Shown: positions 7,233-12,900, numbered from the stretch's first letter. The stretch: 12,900 nt of DNA from Actinobacteria bacterium UBA4719 (GCA_002404345.1 DHJN01000100.1:1-12900), one strand, 5' to 3'. Numbers and translations are program-made. The notes: generated from the letters alone by a model not told the origin.

Positions 7233-8011
7233 GTGACACACCGGTTGCTGAACCCGAGCCGCTGGGCGACGGGCCCCCTCAGGACGAGTCCGCCGCCGAC
7301 TCGTCGGGCAAGCCATGGAGCGGACGTGCCCTGACGAGCACCGGGTTCGATGGTGATGTGGGGGCGGCCGACGCCAGTCTGCTGGCGGCGCTTGACGATC
7401 CGCGGGACGAAATATTGCTGATGCGTGCCGTGGCGCATGCCCGGTTGCTCGTCCCCATCGTCGCCGTGCCAACCGAGGTCGAAGACTCCGGTGAGCTGAA
7501 GGTGGAGAAGTTCACGGACATGGCCGTGGTGACCCTGACCTCACCGGACGGGCAAAGAGGGCTACCGGTCTTCAGCAGCCTCGCCGCCCTCTCGGCCTGG
7601 GACCAGACCGCGCGCCCGTCCCCGGTCACCAGCTCGCGGGCCGCTCAGGCAGCGGTGACCGAGCGCTGCGACGTGATGCTGCTCGACCTTGGTTCAGCAC
7701 GCGAGTGCGTGCTGCGACCCAGCATGGTGTGGGCCTTGGCGCAGCAGCGTGACTGGCTGCCCGCGCATACCGATCCCTTTGTGGCACAGGCGCTTTCGCG
7801 AGCCACTGCCGAGGAGGAAGACGTGATCGGCTGTGTCGGGGAGCCAGACCCTTCCGGAGCCGGCATCCTTCGCGTGGTGCTGAGCCTGCGCCCTGGACTC
7901 GACGGCGCCCGGGTGCAGGCCCTGGCCACTCGTGTCGGGGAACAGATCGCCACCGATGGCGAGGCGCGGGCGCGCATCGACGGCCTCGCGTTCACCATTC
8001 GCCGGGCCTGA
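7229..8011 (+). CDS. SseB family protein
   Basis: The product is 260 aa. After a Pro/Glu/Asp-rich flexible N-terminus of about 45 residues comes an SseB-like domain. Recognisable parts are LLMRAVAHARLLVPIVAVP, MAVVTLTSPDGQRGLPVFSS, and LSAWDQTARPSPVTSSRAAQ. The last motif ('L..W....rP.p.....a') is typical of the actinobacterial group. The C-terminal half (about 190-260) holds LRVVLSLRPGLDGARVQALA and has no motif I can name. In many actinobacteria a gene of this type sits near his genes or infC; its role is not established. It is the last gene of the his run, with its ATG overlapping the ridA stop. It ends 127 bp before the stop of the convergent catalase gene. Confidence 0.8.
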   Translation: MSDTPVAEPEPLGDGPPQDESAADSSGKPWSGRALTSTGFDGDVGAADASLLAALDDPRDEILLMRAVAHARLLVPIVAVPTEVEDSGELKVEKFTDMAVVTLTSPDGQRGLPVFSSLAALSAWDQTARPSPVTSSRAAQAAVTERCDVMLLDLGSARECVLRPSMVWALAQQRDWLPAHTDPFVAQALSRATAEEEDVIGCVGEPDPSGAGILRVVLSLRPGLDGARVQALATRVGEQIATDGEARARIDGLAFTIRRA

Positions 8012-8020
8012 CGAACCCGC

Positions 8021-8070
8021 AAAGCTAGGGAGCGTGCCTTCCCGCTTCATCGAAACCTAGGGAGCGTGCC
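8021..8070. repeat. Pair of 18-bp direct repeats spaced 32 bp apart, after the SseB-family gene
   Basis: AAAGCTAGGGAGCGTGCC (8021-8038) and AAACCTAGGGAGCGTGCC (8053-8070) match at 17 of 18 positions. The centre-to-centre distance of 32 bp is close to three helical turns. They lie between the convergent SseB-family and catalase genes, just before the terminator hairpin. Function unknown. Confidence 0.75.
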
Positions 8071-8081
8071 CGGGGACCCGC

Positions 8082-8116
8082 GTATGCCGCGCACTCGAGG
8101 TGAGTGCGCGGCATAC
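8082..8116. terminator. Perfect 15-bp inverted repeat, probable bidirectional terminator
   Basis: GTATGCCGCGCACTC (8082-8096) and its exact reverse complement (8102-8116) are separated by a 5-nt loop, GAGGT. It lies between two convergent genes, the place expected for a shared terminator. There is no T-tract on either side, which is common for high-GC actinobacteria. Confidence 0.65.
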
Positions 8117-8137
8117 CGCTGTTGAGGGTTCAGCCGA

Positions 8138-9598
8138 TCAGGCGCCGCCACCCGCTGCCCGGACGTTCTCCTCGATCAGCTTGCCGGTGTCGGAGTCGAC
8201 GTTCTTCCAGTACTCGAACGCCCTCTCGAGCACCTCGCCCTTGACGCCACCGAGCAGGTGACCGCTCACGTTGTCCACGAACTCGGCGCGCTGTTCGTCG
8301 TTCCAGACTTCGCGCACCAGCGTGCCGGCCTGGCCGAAGTCGTCGTCCTCGGCGTGCAGCTGCGAGGCCGAACGCACCATCGGGCCGTCGGCCTCCCAGC
8401 CGTCCTCCACCGGACCGGTCAGGTCGGAGAAGGGACGACCGGCGGAGTTCGGCGCGTAGACCGGCTGGTCGCCGCTGTGCTCGTAGGTCATCGCGCCGTC
8501 GAACGTGTACGTGTTGACGGGAACCCGCGGACGGTTCACCGGCAGCTGCAGGTAGTTCGGGCCGATCCGGTAGCGGTGGGTGTCGCTGTAGGCGAACGTC
8601 CGGCCGAGCAGCATCTTGTCGGGGGAGAGCCCGATGCCCGGGACCAGCGCCGACGGCTCGAACGCCGCCTGCTCGACCTGGGCGAAGAAGTTGTCGGGGT
8701 TCTTGTTCAGCGTCATCGTGCCGACCTTGATGAGCGGGTAGTCGGCGTGCGGCAAGATCTTGGTCAGGTCGAACGGGTTGAAGCGATACCCCTGCGCATC
8801 GGCGTACGGCATGATCTGGACCGACAACGTCCAGCTCGGGAACTCGTTCCGTTCGATCGCGTCGTGCAGGTCGCGCCGGTGGTGGTCGGCGTCCTCACCG
8901 GCGATCCGGTTGGCCTCGGCGCCGGTCATGCCCTCGACGCCCTGGTCGGAGTGGAAGTGGTACTTGACCCAGCACTTCTCGCCGGCCTCGTTGATCCACA
9001 TGTAGGTGTGCGAGCCGTAGCCGTTCATGTTGCGCAGCGTCTTGGGGATGCCGCGGTCACCCATCAGGTACGTGACCTGGTGGGCCGACTCGGGGTTCAG
9101 CGTCCAGAAGTCCCACTGCATGTGGTTGCTGCGCAGCCCTGACCCGGGGAGCCGCTTCTGGCTGCGGATGAAGTGAGGGAACTTGATCGTGTCGCGGATG
9201 AAGAACACAGGCGTGTTGTTGCCGACGAGGTCGTAGTTGCCCTCGGAGGTGTAGAACTTCAGCGCAAAACCGCGTGGGTCGCGCCAGGTGTCGGGGCTGC
9301 CCATCTCACCGGCGACGGTGGAGAAACGCGCCAGCATGTCGGTCTTGGCACCCTTCTGGAACAGTGCAGCCTTGGTGTACGCCGAGACGTCCTCGGTGAT
9401 CTCGAGGACCCCGAACGCTCCGGTGCCCTTGGCGTGGACGTTGCGCTCAGGGACGCGCTCGCGGTTGAAGTGCGCCATCTGCTCCAGGAAGTGCGTGTCG
9501 TGCAGCAGGATCGGGCCGTTGGTGCCCAGGGTCAGGGAGTTTCGGTCGCTGATGGCCGGTGAACCGGTGCTCGTCGTAGACCCGTTCTTCTCGATCAT
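8138..9598 (-). CDS. katA: Heme catalase (monofunctional, small-subunit clade 3)
   Basis: The enzyme breaks hydrogen peroxide into water and oxygen using heme b. It is 486 aa, normal for small-subunit catalases. Visible sites are the distal His55 ([12 protein letters not shown]), Asn128 ([12 protein letters not shown]) and the proximal heme-ligand Tyr in [19 protein letters not shown], around residue 340. [19 protein letters not shown] and [16 protein letters not shown] ([20 protein letters not shown]) segments are also typical. The ATG at 9598 has AAGGAG 4-5 nt upstream (complement of 9603-9608). The gene follows a Fur-family gene on the same strand after 49 bp, the classical regulator-catalase arrangement. 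No signal peptide is seen, so it is cytoplasmic. The long open frame on the opposite strand is a shadow. Confidence 0.96.
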   Translation of the reverse strand: MIEKNGSTTSTGSPAISDRNSLTLGTNGPILLHDTHFLEQMAHFNRERVPERNVHAKGTGAFGVLEITEDVSAYTKAALFQKGAKTDMLARFSTVAGEMGSPDTWRDPRGFALKFYTSEGNYDLVGNNTPVFFIRDTIKFPHFIRSQKRLPGSGLRSNHMQWDFWTLNPESAHQVTYLMGDRGIPKTLRNMNGYGSHTYMWINEAGEKCWVKYHFHSDQGVEGMTGAEANRIAGEDADHHRRDLHDAIERNEFPSWTLSVQIMPYADAQGYRFNPFDLTKILPHADYPLIKVGTMTLNKNPDNFFAQVEQAAFEPSALVPGIGLSPDKMLLGRTFAYSDTHRYRIGPNYLQLPVNRPRVPVNTYTFDGAMTYEHSGDQPVYAPNSAGRPFSDLTGPVEDGWEADGPMVRSASQLHAEDDDFGQAGTLVREVWNDEQRAEFVDNVSGHLLGGVKGEVLERAFEYWKNVDSDTGKLIEENVRAAGGGA

Positions 9599-9611
9599 GT
9601 TTCTCCTTCAT

Positions 9612-9670
9612 TGTCTTTGCGGGATGTTCAGTGTCTTTGCGGGATGTTCAGTCTTGCGCGGGTGTTCTGG
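9612..9670. repeat. 20-bp tandem repeat between fur and katA
   Basis: TGTCTTTGCGGGATGTTCAG occurs at 9612-9631 and again, perfectly, at 9632-9651. A degenerate third copy follows at 9652-9670 and overlaps the 3' end of the fur frame. The fur stop codon (minus strand, 9648-9650) lies inside the second copy. The repeat occupies almost all of the fur-katA gap just upstream of the katA ribosome binding site. Confidence 0.85.
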
Positions 9671-10094
9671 ATGGAGGTTGTGACGTGTGCTGCTGGCAGG
9701 AGGGGCAGATGCCCCAGTAGGTCACTTCGGCTTCGTCGATGACGAAACCGTTGGTGTTGCTCGCTTCCAGGCACGGAGCCGAGCCGGTCGCGCAGTCGAT
9801 GTCAGCGACGTCGCCACACCGCCGGCAGACGACGTGGTGGTGGTTGTCGCCCACCCGGGCCTCGAAGCGGGCTGGGGAGCCGGCGGGCTCGATCCGGCGA
9901 ATGAGCGCGGTCTGGGTGAGCGCGCGCAGCACGTCTTAGACGGTCTGCGTGGAGACCGAGCCCAGGCGGGAGCGGACCCTCGCGGTCAAGGTGTCAACAT
10001 CGGCGTGCGGGTGTGCGTGCACTTCGGTCAGTACGGCGACCCGCGGGCGAGTGACGCGCAGGGCGAACTCGCGCAGCTCTTGTTCCGGGGTCAT
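9648..10094 (-). pseudogene. Fur-family regulator (FurA/CatR type) interrupted by an in-frame stop codon
   Basis: Read from the ATG at 10094, the frame runs 148 codons and resembles actinobacterial FurA throughout, except that codon 53 is TAA (minus strand, 9936-9938). The context is VSTQTV-stop-DVLRALT, where relatives have a Tyr in the recognition helix of the DNA-binding domain. No frame change is needed. The C-terminal half is intact: [20 protein letters not shown] carries the His cluster and first CxxC, and ICPSCQ the second CxxC. As written, only 52 residues can be made from the ATG. A GTG at 9930-9932, two codons past the stop, could restart a 94-aa dimerisation/metal-binding part lacking DNA binding. 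Alternatives are a sequencing error (a TAC or TAT to TAA single-base change) or readthrough. Such proteins normally repress their own gene and the downstream catalase. Confidence 0.85.
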
Positions 10095-10100
10095 GGGCTA

Positions 10101-10129
10101 ACCGAACCACTCAATCTGGAATGAGTCAA
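10101..10129 (-). promoter_or_regulatory. fur promoter with overlapping dyad, probable Fur operator
   Basis: On the minus strand, TTGACT (10124-10129) is followed after 17 bp by a weak -10 TTCGGT (10101-10106), and six more bases lead to the fur ATG. This again predicts a leaderless mRNA. An imperfect palindrome covers 10109-10126, read on the plus strand as ACTCAATCTGGAATGAGT, with 7 of 9 base pairs matching. It lies between and over the -35, where an autorepressor would bind. The rest of the 83-bp gap to the MFS gene shows no clear promoter for that gene beyond an AT-rich CATATT at 10140-10145. Confidence 0.5.
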
Positions 10130-10177
10130 GAAAAGAATCGCATATTCGCGGTCAGTGCGCTGTGACAACCTGAGTGA

Positions 10178-11476
10178 GTGCCGCTCGACCCGTACCGCCG
10201 CGTGTTGTCCGTCCCCGCGCTGCGGCAGGCGCTGGTCCTCGGCATCCTGGTGCGCATCCCGATCTTTGCTGGTGGCGTCATCCTCACCCTCCACGTCGTC
10301 CAGACCCTGGGCCGTGACTATGGCGCCGCGGGGCTGGTGAGCGCCGCGGCGACATTGTGCATCGCGGTCAGCGGTCCCTGGCGTGGCAGGCTGCTGGACT
10401 CCAAGGGTCTGCGTCGGGTGGTTCTGCCCTCCTTGGTGGTGACCGCGATCTGCTGGTCCATCGCGCCCTTCGTGAGCTACCTCCCGCTGCTCCTGCTCGC
10501 CGCGCTCGCCGGCCTGTTCGTCGTGCCGACGTTCTCGATCATTCGGCAGGCAGTCATCGTGGCCGTGCCCGAGAGCGATCGCCGCACGGCCTTGTCCCTG
10601 GACTCGGTGGCCGTCGAGGTGTCCTTCATGGTCGGCCCGCTCGTCGGCGTCTGGGCGGCCACCATCTGGCCGACCGCATGGGTCCTGTTCAGCATCGAGA
10701 TGCTCGGCGTCCTGGCGGGCATCGGCCTCTGGTTGGCCAACCCCCTCATGCGTGCCGATCGTGGCGACACGGAGGTCAGGGACACGCAGGGCAGGGACAC
10801 GCAGGGCAGGGACACGCAGGGCAGGGACACGCAGGGCAGGGCCGGCGATCCCGCAGCTGCGCTGCCGCGCAGCGCGTGGCTCCGTCCAGAGTTCCTGGCA
10901 GTCTGTGCTGCCGCGGCCGCCACGACGATTGTCCTGTCCGGCTGCGACATTGCCTTCATTGCGGCCCTGCGCGCGTTCGACAAGGTCTCCCTGATCGGCC
11001 CCGTTCTCGCGATCTGGGGGCTCGGATCGGTGATCGGCGGTCTCGTCTATGGAATGTTGCACCGGTCGATCCCGGCACTCCTGCTGCTGGGCGGCCTCAG
11101 TCTGGCAACCATCCCGATCGCCTTCGCCCCGAGCGTGTGGCCGCTCGCCGTGCTGGGCTTTCTGTCGGGCCTGCCCTGCGCGCCGACGATCGTTGCGACG
11201 GTCGACCAGCTCAGCCGAGTCGTGCCCGACTCTGCCCGGGGAGAGGCGATGGGGTGGCATGGCTCCTCCATGACTGCCGGCTCAGCGCTGGGTGCGCCGC
11301 TGGCGGGTCTGGCGATCGACCAGTGGGGCTGGGCAGGTGGCTTCGTCAGTGTCTCCTTGGTCGGCCTTGCCGTGGCGGTGGTCGGCGCGGGGGCGACGAG
11401 GACCTTCCGCCGCTCGCGCCAGCATGCGGCAACCCGCCAGGTTAAGGATTGGCAGTCTGGGGGTTCACGCTGGTAG
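10178..11476 (+). CDS. MFS transporter, 12 transmembrane segments
   Basis: The protein is 432 aa with about 12 hydrophobic segments in two groups of six (residues about 15-195 and 235-412), the usual major facilitator fold. After segment 2 a GPWRGRLLDSKGLRRVVLP stretch resembles the cytoplasmic 2-3 loop motif. The central loop contains four RDTQG repeats (residues 201-220), encoded by a 15-bp minisatellite. The substrate cannot be told; drug/metabolite efflux is the usual guess for this type. The GTG at 10178 is taken as start; no good Shine-Dalgarno sequence is seen. It is divergent from fur (83-bp gap). Its stop codon overlaps a candidate infC leader promoter. Confidence 0.85.
   Translation: MPLDPYRRVLSVPALRQALVLGILVRIPIFAGGVILTLHVVQTLGRDYGAAGLVSAAATLCIAVSGPWRGRLLDSKGLRRVVLPSLVVTAICWSIAPFVSYLPLLLLAALAGLFVVPTFSIIRQAVIVAVPESDRRTALSLDSVAVEVSFMVGPLVGVWAATIWPTAWVLFSIEMLGVLAGIGLWLANPLMRADRGDTEVRDTQGRDTQGRDTQGRDTQGRAGDPAAALPRSAWLRPEFLAVCAAAAATTIVLSGCDIAFIAALRAFDKVSLIGPVLAIWGLGSVIGGLVYGMLHRSIPALLLLGGLSLATIPIAFAPSVWPLAVLGFLSGLPCAPTIVATVDQLSRVVPDSARGEAMGWHGSSMTAGSALGAPLAGLAIDQWGWAGGFVSVSLVGLAVAVVGAGATRTFRRSRQHAATRQVKDWQSGGSRW
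10777..10841 (+). repeat. 15-bp minisatellite, 4.3 perfect copies, inside the MFS gene
   Basis: CAGGGACACGCAGGG is repeated perfectly at 10777-10791, 10792-10806, 10807-10821 and 10822-10836, with a partial CAGGG to 10841. The unit is a multiple of three, so gain or loss of copies would change the loop length without shifting the frame. Confidence 0.95.
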
Positions 11477-11479
11477 CCT
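11449..11479 (+). promoter_or_regulatory. Candidate promoter for the infC-rpmI-rplT leader
   Basis: An extended -10 (TGG then TAGCCT at 11474-11479) overlaps the stop codon of the MFS gene. TTGGCA at 11449-11454 could be the -35, but the 19-bp spacer is long. If used, it would start an RNA with a leader of about 360 nt before infC. Confidence 0.35.
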
Positions 11480-11843
11480 TGCAGATCGACCGGCTGTGTC
11501 GTCAGGAAGTCCTCCTCAAGGTGGGGCTCCCTTGCTGGCGCAGCGTGCAAGAGAAGCTCAAGCAAGTCGCTTCCACCCGCGTCGGCACGCTCGCAGTTCG
11601 CTGCAGTCACAGCCGCCGGGTTCCAGGTCCGCCCGGCTGGGGCGTCGCACCGATGGTGCGCCGCGGCAGACGTGCAGCGTATGACGCGTGCCTGCCACTC
11701 GTCATACCGGCGGTTTTGGTTGGATGCTCCTTTTCCTGAAAGCTCCTCGCGCACCACGGTGGCGAGGGGCTTTTCTCGTCTGCCGGTGGTCGCCCTTGAC
11801 GGACAACACTGTCCCCTTGGTCGGACAACAGAGGAGAACCAAC
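11480..11843 (+). ncRNA. Non-coding stretch before infC, probable structured 5' leader
   Basis: No convincing gene fits here; the open frames do not resemble known proteins. The stretch is rich in inverted repeats. GCCGGG/CCCGGC (11615-11637) can extend through CAGCC/GGCTG with a bulge. CGCACC-GAT-GGTGCG is a tight hairpin (11646-11660). GTATGACG/CGTCATAC is a perfect 8-bp pair with a 13-nt spacer (11679-11707). A terminator-like hairpin follows at 11739-11774. This succession of stems ending in a terminator about 70 nt before the gene resembles a transcription-attenuated leader of a translation-factor operon. I cannot match it to a named RNA family. Confidence 0.4.
11739..11774 (+). terminator. 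Terminator or attenuator hairpin upstream of infC
   Basis: AAAGCTCCTCGC (11739-11750) pairs with GCGAGGGGCTTT (11762-11773), giving 12 pairs with one G-U wobble. An 11-nt loop separates them, and the sequence continues TTTTCTCGTCT. It is the only hairpin in the window with a clear T-rich tail. It either ends transcription from the MFS gene or acts as an attenuator in the infC leader. Confidence 0.65.
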
Positions 11844-11846
11844 ATC
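11831..11846 (+). promoter_or_regulatory. infC ribosome binding site with ATC start codon
   Basis: GAGGAG (11831-11836) stands 7 nt before ATC (11844-11846), and the protein from there reads like the N-terminus of IF3 ([14 protein letters not shown]). No ATG or GTG lies in frame at a usable distance. The nearest in-frame alternatives are TTG codons upstream of the ribosome binding site. Rare AUU/AUC starts are a known hallmark of infC and let IF3 control its own translation. Confidence 0.75.
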
Positions 11847-12587
11847 AGCGAGCCTCGTATCAACGACCGAATCCGGGTCCCGGAAGTGCGGTTGGTTGGC
11901 CCCAATGGTGAGCAGGTCGGCATCGTGCGCGTCGAGGACGCATTGCGACTCGCCGCCGAGTCGGACCTCGATCTCGTCGAGGTGGCCCCGATGGCAAAGC
12001 CGCCGGTCGCCAAGCTCATGGACTTCGGCAAGTTCAAGTACGAAGCAGCCATCAAGGAGCGGGAAGCCCGCAAGAACCAGGTCAACACGGTCATCAAGGA
12101 GATCAAGTTCCGCCCGAAGATCGACCCGCACGACTACGCCACCAAGAAGGGCCATGTCGAGCGGTTTCTCAAGGCCGGTGACAAGGTCAAGGTGACGATC
12201 ATGTTCCGCGGTCGCGAGCAGTCCCGACCCGAGCTCGGCTATCGCCTGCTGCAGCGCCTCGCCGGGGACATCGGTGACCTCGGCTTCGTCGAGAGCACAC
12301 CCAAGCAGGACGGCCGCAACATGATCATGGTGATCGGTCCGACCAAGAAGAAGGCAGAGGCCAAAGCCGAACAGCGTCGCAAGCGCGAAGATGGCGCCGC
12401 CGCTGCTGCAGCAGCCTCGAACAGCGCATCAGCCAAGGCTGCCGGGGACCCCACCGCTGAGGCGGCTGTGGACACAAGCGCTGTGGAGACAAACGCTGCG
12501 GACACCACCACTGAGGCGGCTGCGGACACCACCGCTGCGGCGGCTGCGGACACCACCGCTGCGGCCGAGAGCACCGCCGCCGAGTAG
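11844..12587 (+). CDS. infC: Translation initiation factor IF-3
   Basis: IF3 binds the 30S subunit, checks the start codon and initiator tRNA, and prevents early joining of the 50S subunit. The protein is 247 aa; the core of about 185 residues is normal. The N-domain runs from [14 protein letters not shown] through [10 protein letters not shown], the helical linker is rich in Lys/Arg/Glu (EREARKNQ), and the C-domain has [38 protein letters not shown] and [12 protein letters not shown]. The remaining 60 or so residues form an Ala/Thr/Asp/Glu-rich, probably disordered tail with repeats (AADTT units). Such tails are known in actinobacteria, but this one contains 24-bp DNA repeats. The likely start is ATC. 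It heads the conserved infC-rpmI-rplT set. Confidence 0.95.
   Translation: MSEPRINDRIRVPEVRLVGPNGEQVGIVRVEDALRLAAESDLDLVEVAPMAKPPVAKLMDFGKFKYEAAIKEREARKNQVNTVIKEIKFRPKIDPHDYATKKGHVERFLKAGDKVKVTIMFRGREQSRPELGYRLLQRLAGDIGDLGFVESTPKQDGRNMIMVIGPTKKKAEAKAEQRRKREDGAAAAAAASNSASAKAAGDPTAEAAVDTSAVETNAADTTTEAAADTTAAAAADTTAAAESTAAE
12513..12566 (+). repeat. 24-bp tandem repeat in the infC tail
   Basis: The units at 12513-12536 and 12537-12560 differ only at the second base (GAGGCGGC/GCGGCGGC, then TGCGGACACCACCGCT). Weaker relatives lie upstream from about 12465. They encode EAAADTTA / AAAADTTA. The repeat is in frame and confined to the disordered C-terminus. Confidence 0.8.
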
Positions 12588-12623
12588 TTCCAGTCTTACG
12601 GAAAGCCTGACGACAGACATCCA

Positions 12624-12643
12624 GCGGGTCCGGAAGGACCCGC
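12624..12643 (+). promoter_or_regulatory. Stable hairpin with GNRA loop between infC and rpmI
   Basis: GCGGGTCC (12624-12631) and GGACCCGC (12636-12643) form a perfect 8-bp stem closed by the tetraloop GGAA. No T-tract follows, so it is not a classical terminator. It lies 7 nt before the rpmI ribosome binding site, a position suited to translational control or RNA processing. In E. coli the infC-rpmI region carries the L20 autoregulation site, but I cannot show that this element is equivalent. Confidence 0.5.
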
Positions 12644-12665
12644 ACGACTGAAGGAGATCGGCTCC

Positions 12666-12860
12666 ATGCCGAAGATGAAAAGCCACAGCGGCGCCAAGAA
12701 GCGTTTCCGCCTCACGGGCACCGGCAAGGTCATGCGTGAGCAGGCCGGCGGTCGCCACCTGCTCGAGCACAAGTCCTCGAAGAAGATGCGCTCGATCGCG
12801 AACGACGTGGAGCTGAACAAGCCCCAGGCCAAGAAGATCAAGAAGCTGCTCGGTAAGTAG
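12666..12860 (+). CDS. rpmI: 50S ribosomal protein L35 (bL35)
   Basis: This small basic protein of the large ribosomal subunit is 64 aa, the normal length. It begins MPKMKSHSGAKKRFRLTGTG and carries HLLEHKSSKKMR in the middle, both highly typical of bL35. AAGGAG (12651-12656) lies 9 nt before the ATG. It sits 78 bp after infC, as in the universal infC-rpmI-rplT order. rplT should begin just past the right edge. Confidence 0.97.
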   Translation: MPKMKSHSGAKKRFRLTGTGKVMREQAGGRHLLEHKSSKKMRSIANDVELNKPQAKKIKKLLGK

Positions 12861-12890
12861 CTAGACAGCTCAGGGCTAAGACAGCTCAAG
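12861..12890 (+). repeat. Imperfect 16-bp direct repeat after rpmI
   Basis: GACAGCTCA occurs at 12864-12872 and 12880-12888, within the longer similar units CTAGACAGCTCAGGG and CTAAGACAGCTCAAGG. It lies in the rpmI-rplT gap, which the window edge cuts. Confidence 0.6.
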
Positions 12891-12900
12891 GATCCAGACA

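Noticed and set aside
8258..9142. 294-aa open frame on the plus strand
   Set aside because: Antisense to the catalase gene; Val/Arg/Asp-rich with no recognisable domain.
9648..9932. Stand-alone 94-aa zinc-ribbon-like gene
   Set aside because: It is the C-terminal part of the Fur frame, continuous in frame with the N-terminal part across a single stop codon.
10777..10841. CRISPR-like repeat array
   Set aside because: Units are 15 bp and contiguous with no spacers, and they keep the MFS frame open.
10091..11260. 389-aa open frame on the minus strand
   Set aside because: Antisense to the MFS gene; its apparent LRVPA repeats are just the reverse reading of the 15-bp minisatellite.
11449..11739. 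96-aa open frame between the MFS gene and infC
   Set aside because: No family resemblance, no ribosome binding site, and it runs through several strong hairpins; treated as leader RNA.

Overview
The window is high-GC, tightly packed DNA from an actinobacterium. I infer Micrococcales, probably near the Intrasporangiaceae/Dermatophilaceae. The basis is heavy GC third-position use, many GTG starts, a PriA-type HisA, a DUF222/13E12-type protein, a Fur protein of the actinobacterial FurA type, and an actinobacterial IF3 with a long Ala-rich tail.

Layout. (1) 1-1426, minus strand: the 5' part of a DUF222 (13E12 repeat family) gene, running off the left edge, and an iron-export-type FetB permease without a FetA ATPase beside it. 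(2) 1465-8011, plus strand: one operon-like run hisD-hisC-hisB-(unknown 212 aa protein)-hisH-priA/hisA-ridA-SseB-family gene. Most junctions overlap by 4 bp or are separated by 0-4 bp. It covers the HisD, HisC, HisB, HisH and HisA steps; hisF is not in the window. A perfect 15-bp-stem hairpin (8082-8116) closes it and faces the convergent catalase gene. (3) 8138-10094, minus strand: a Fur-family regulator followed by a clade-3 catalase. The fur reading frame carries an in-frame TAA at codon 53, where the family has a Tyr in the recognition helix, so the regulator looks disabled. (4) 10178-11476, plus strand: a 12-TM MFS transporter with a 15-bp in-frame repeat in its central loop. (5) 11477-12900, plus strand: a long structured leader with a terminator-like hairpin, then infC (probable ATC start) and rpmI. 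rplT is expected just past the right edge.

Two themes cut across genes. First, the DUF222 gene and hisD share an 11-bp promoter core (ACCTAAACTGG) with the -10 hexamer exactly 6 nt before the start codon, as expected of leaderless mRNAs; fur has a weaker version of this geometry. Second, short tandem duplications of 12-24 bp sit at gene ends, linkers and junctions throughout: hisD 3' end, hisB 5' end, hisH-hisA gap, fur-katA gap, MFS loop, infC tail and rpmI-rplT gap. In coding sequence all are multiples of 3.

No tRNA, rRNA, insertion sequence, CRISPR array or phage gene was seen. I did not find a wholly new multi-gene system. The most notable items are the nonsense-interrupted fur upstream of katA, the structured infC leader, the Arg-to-Gln change in PriA, and the uncharacterised protein embedded in the his operon.
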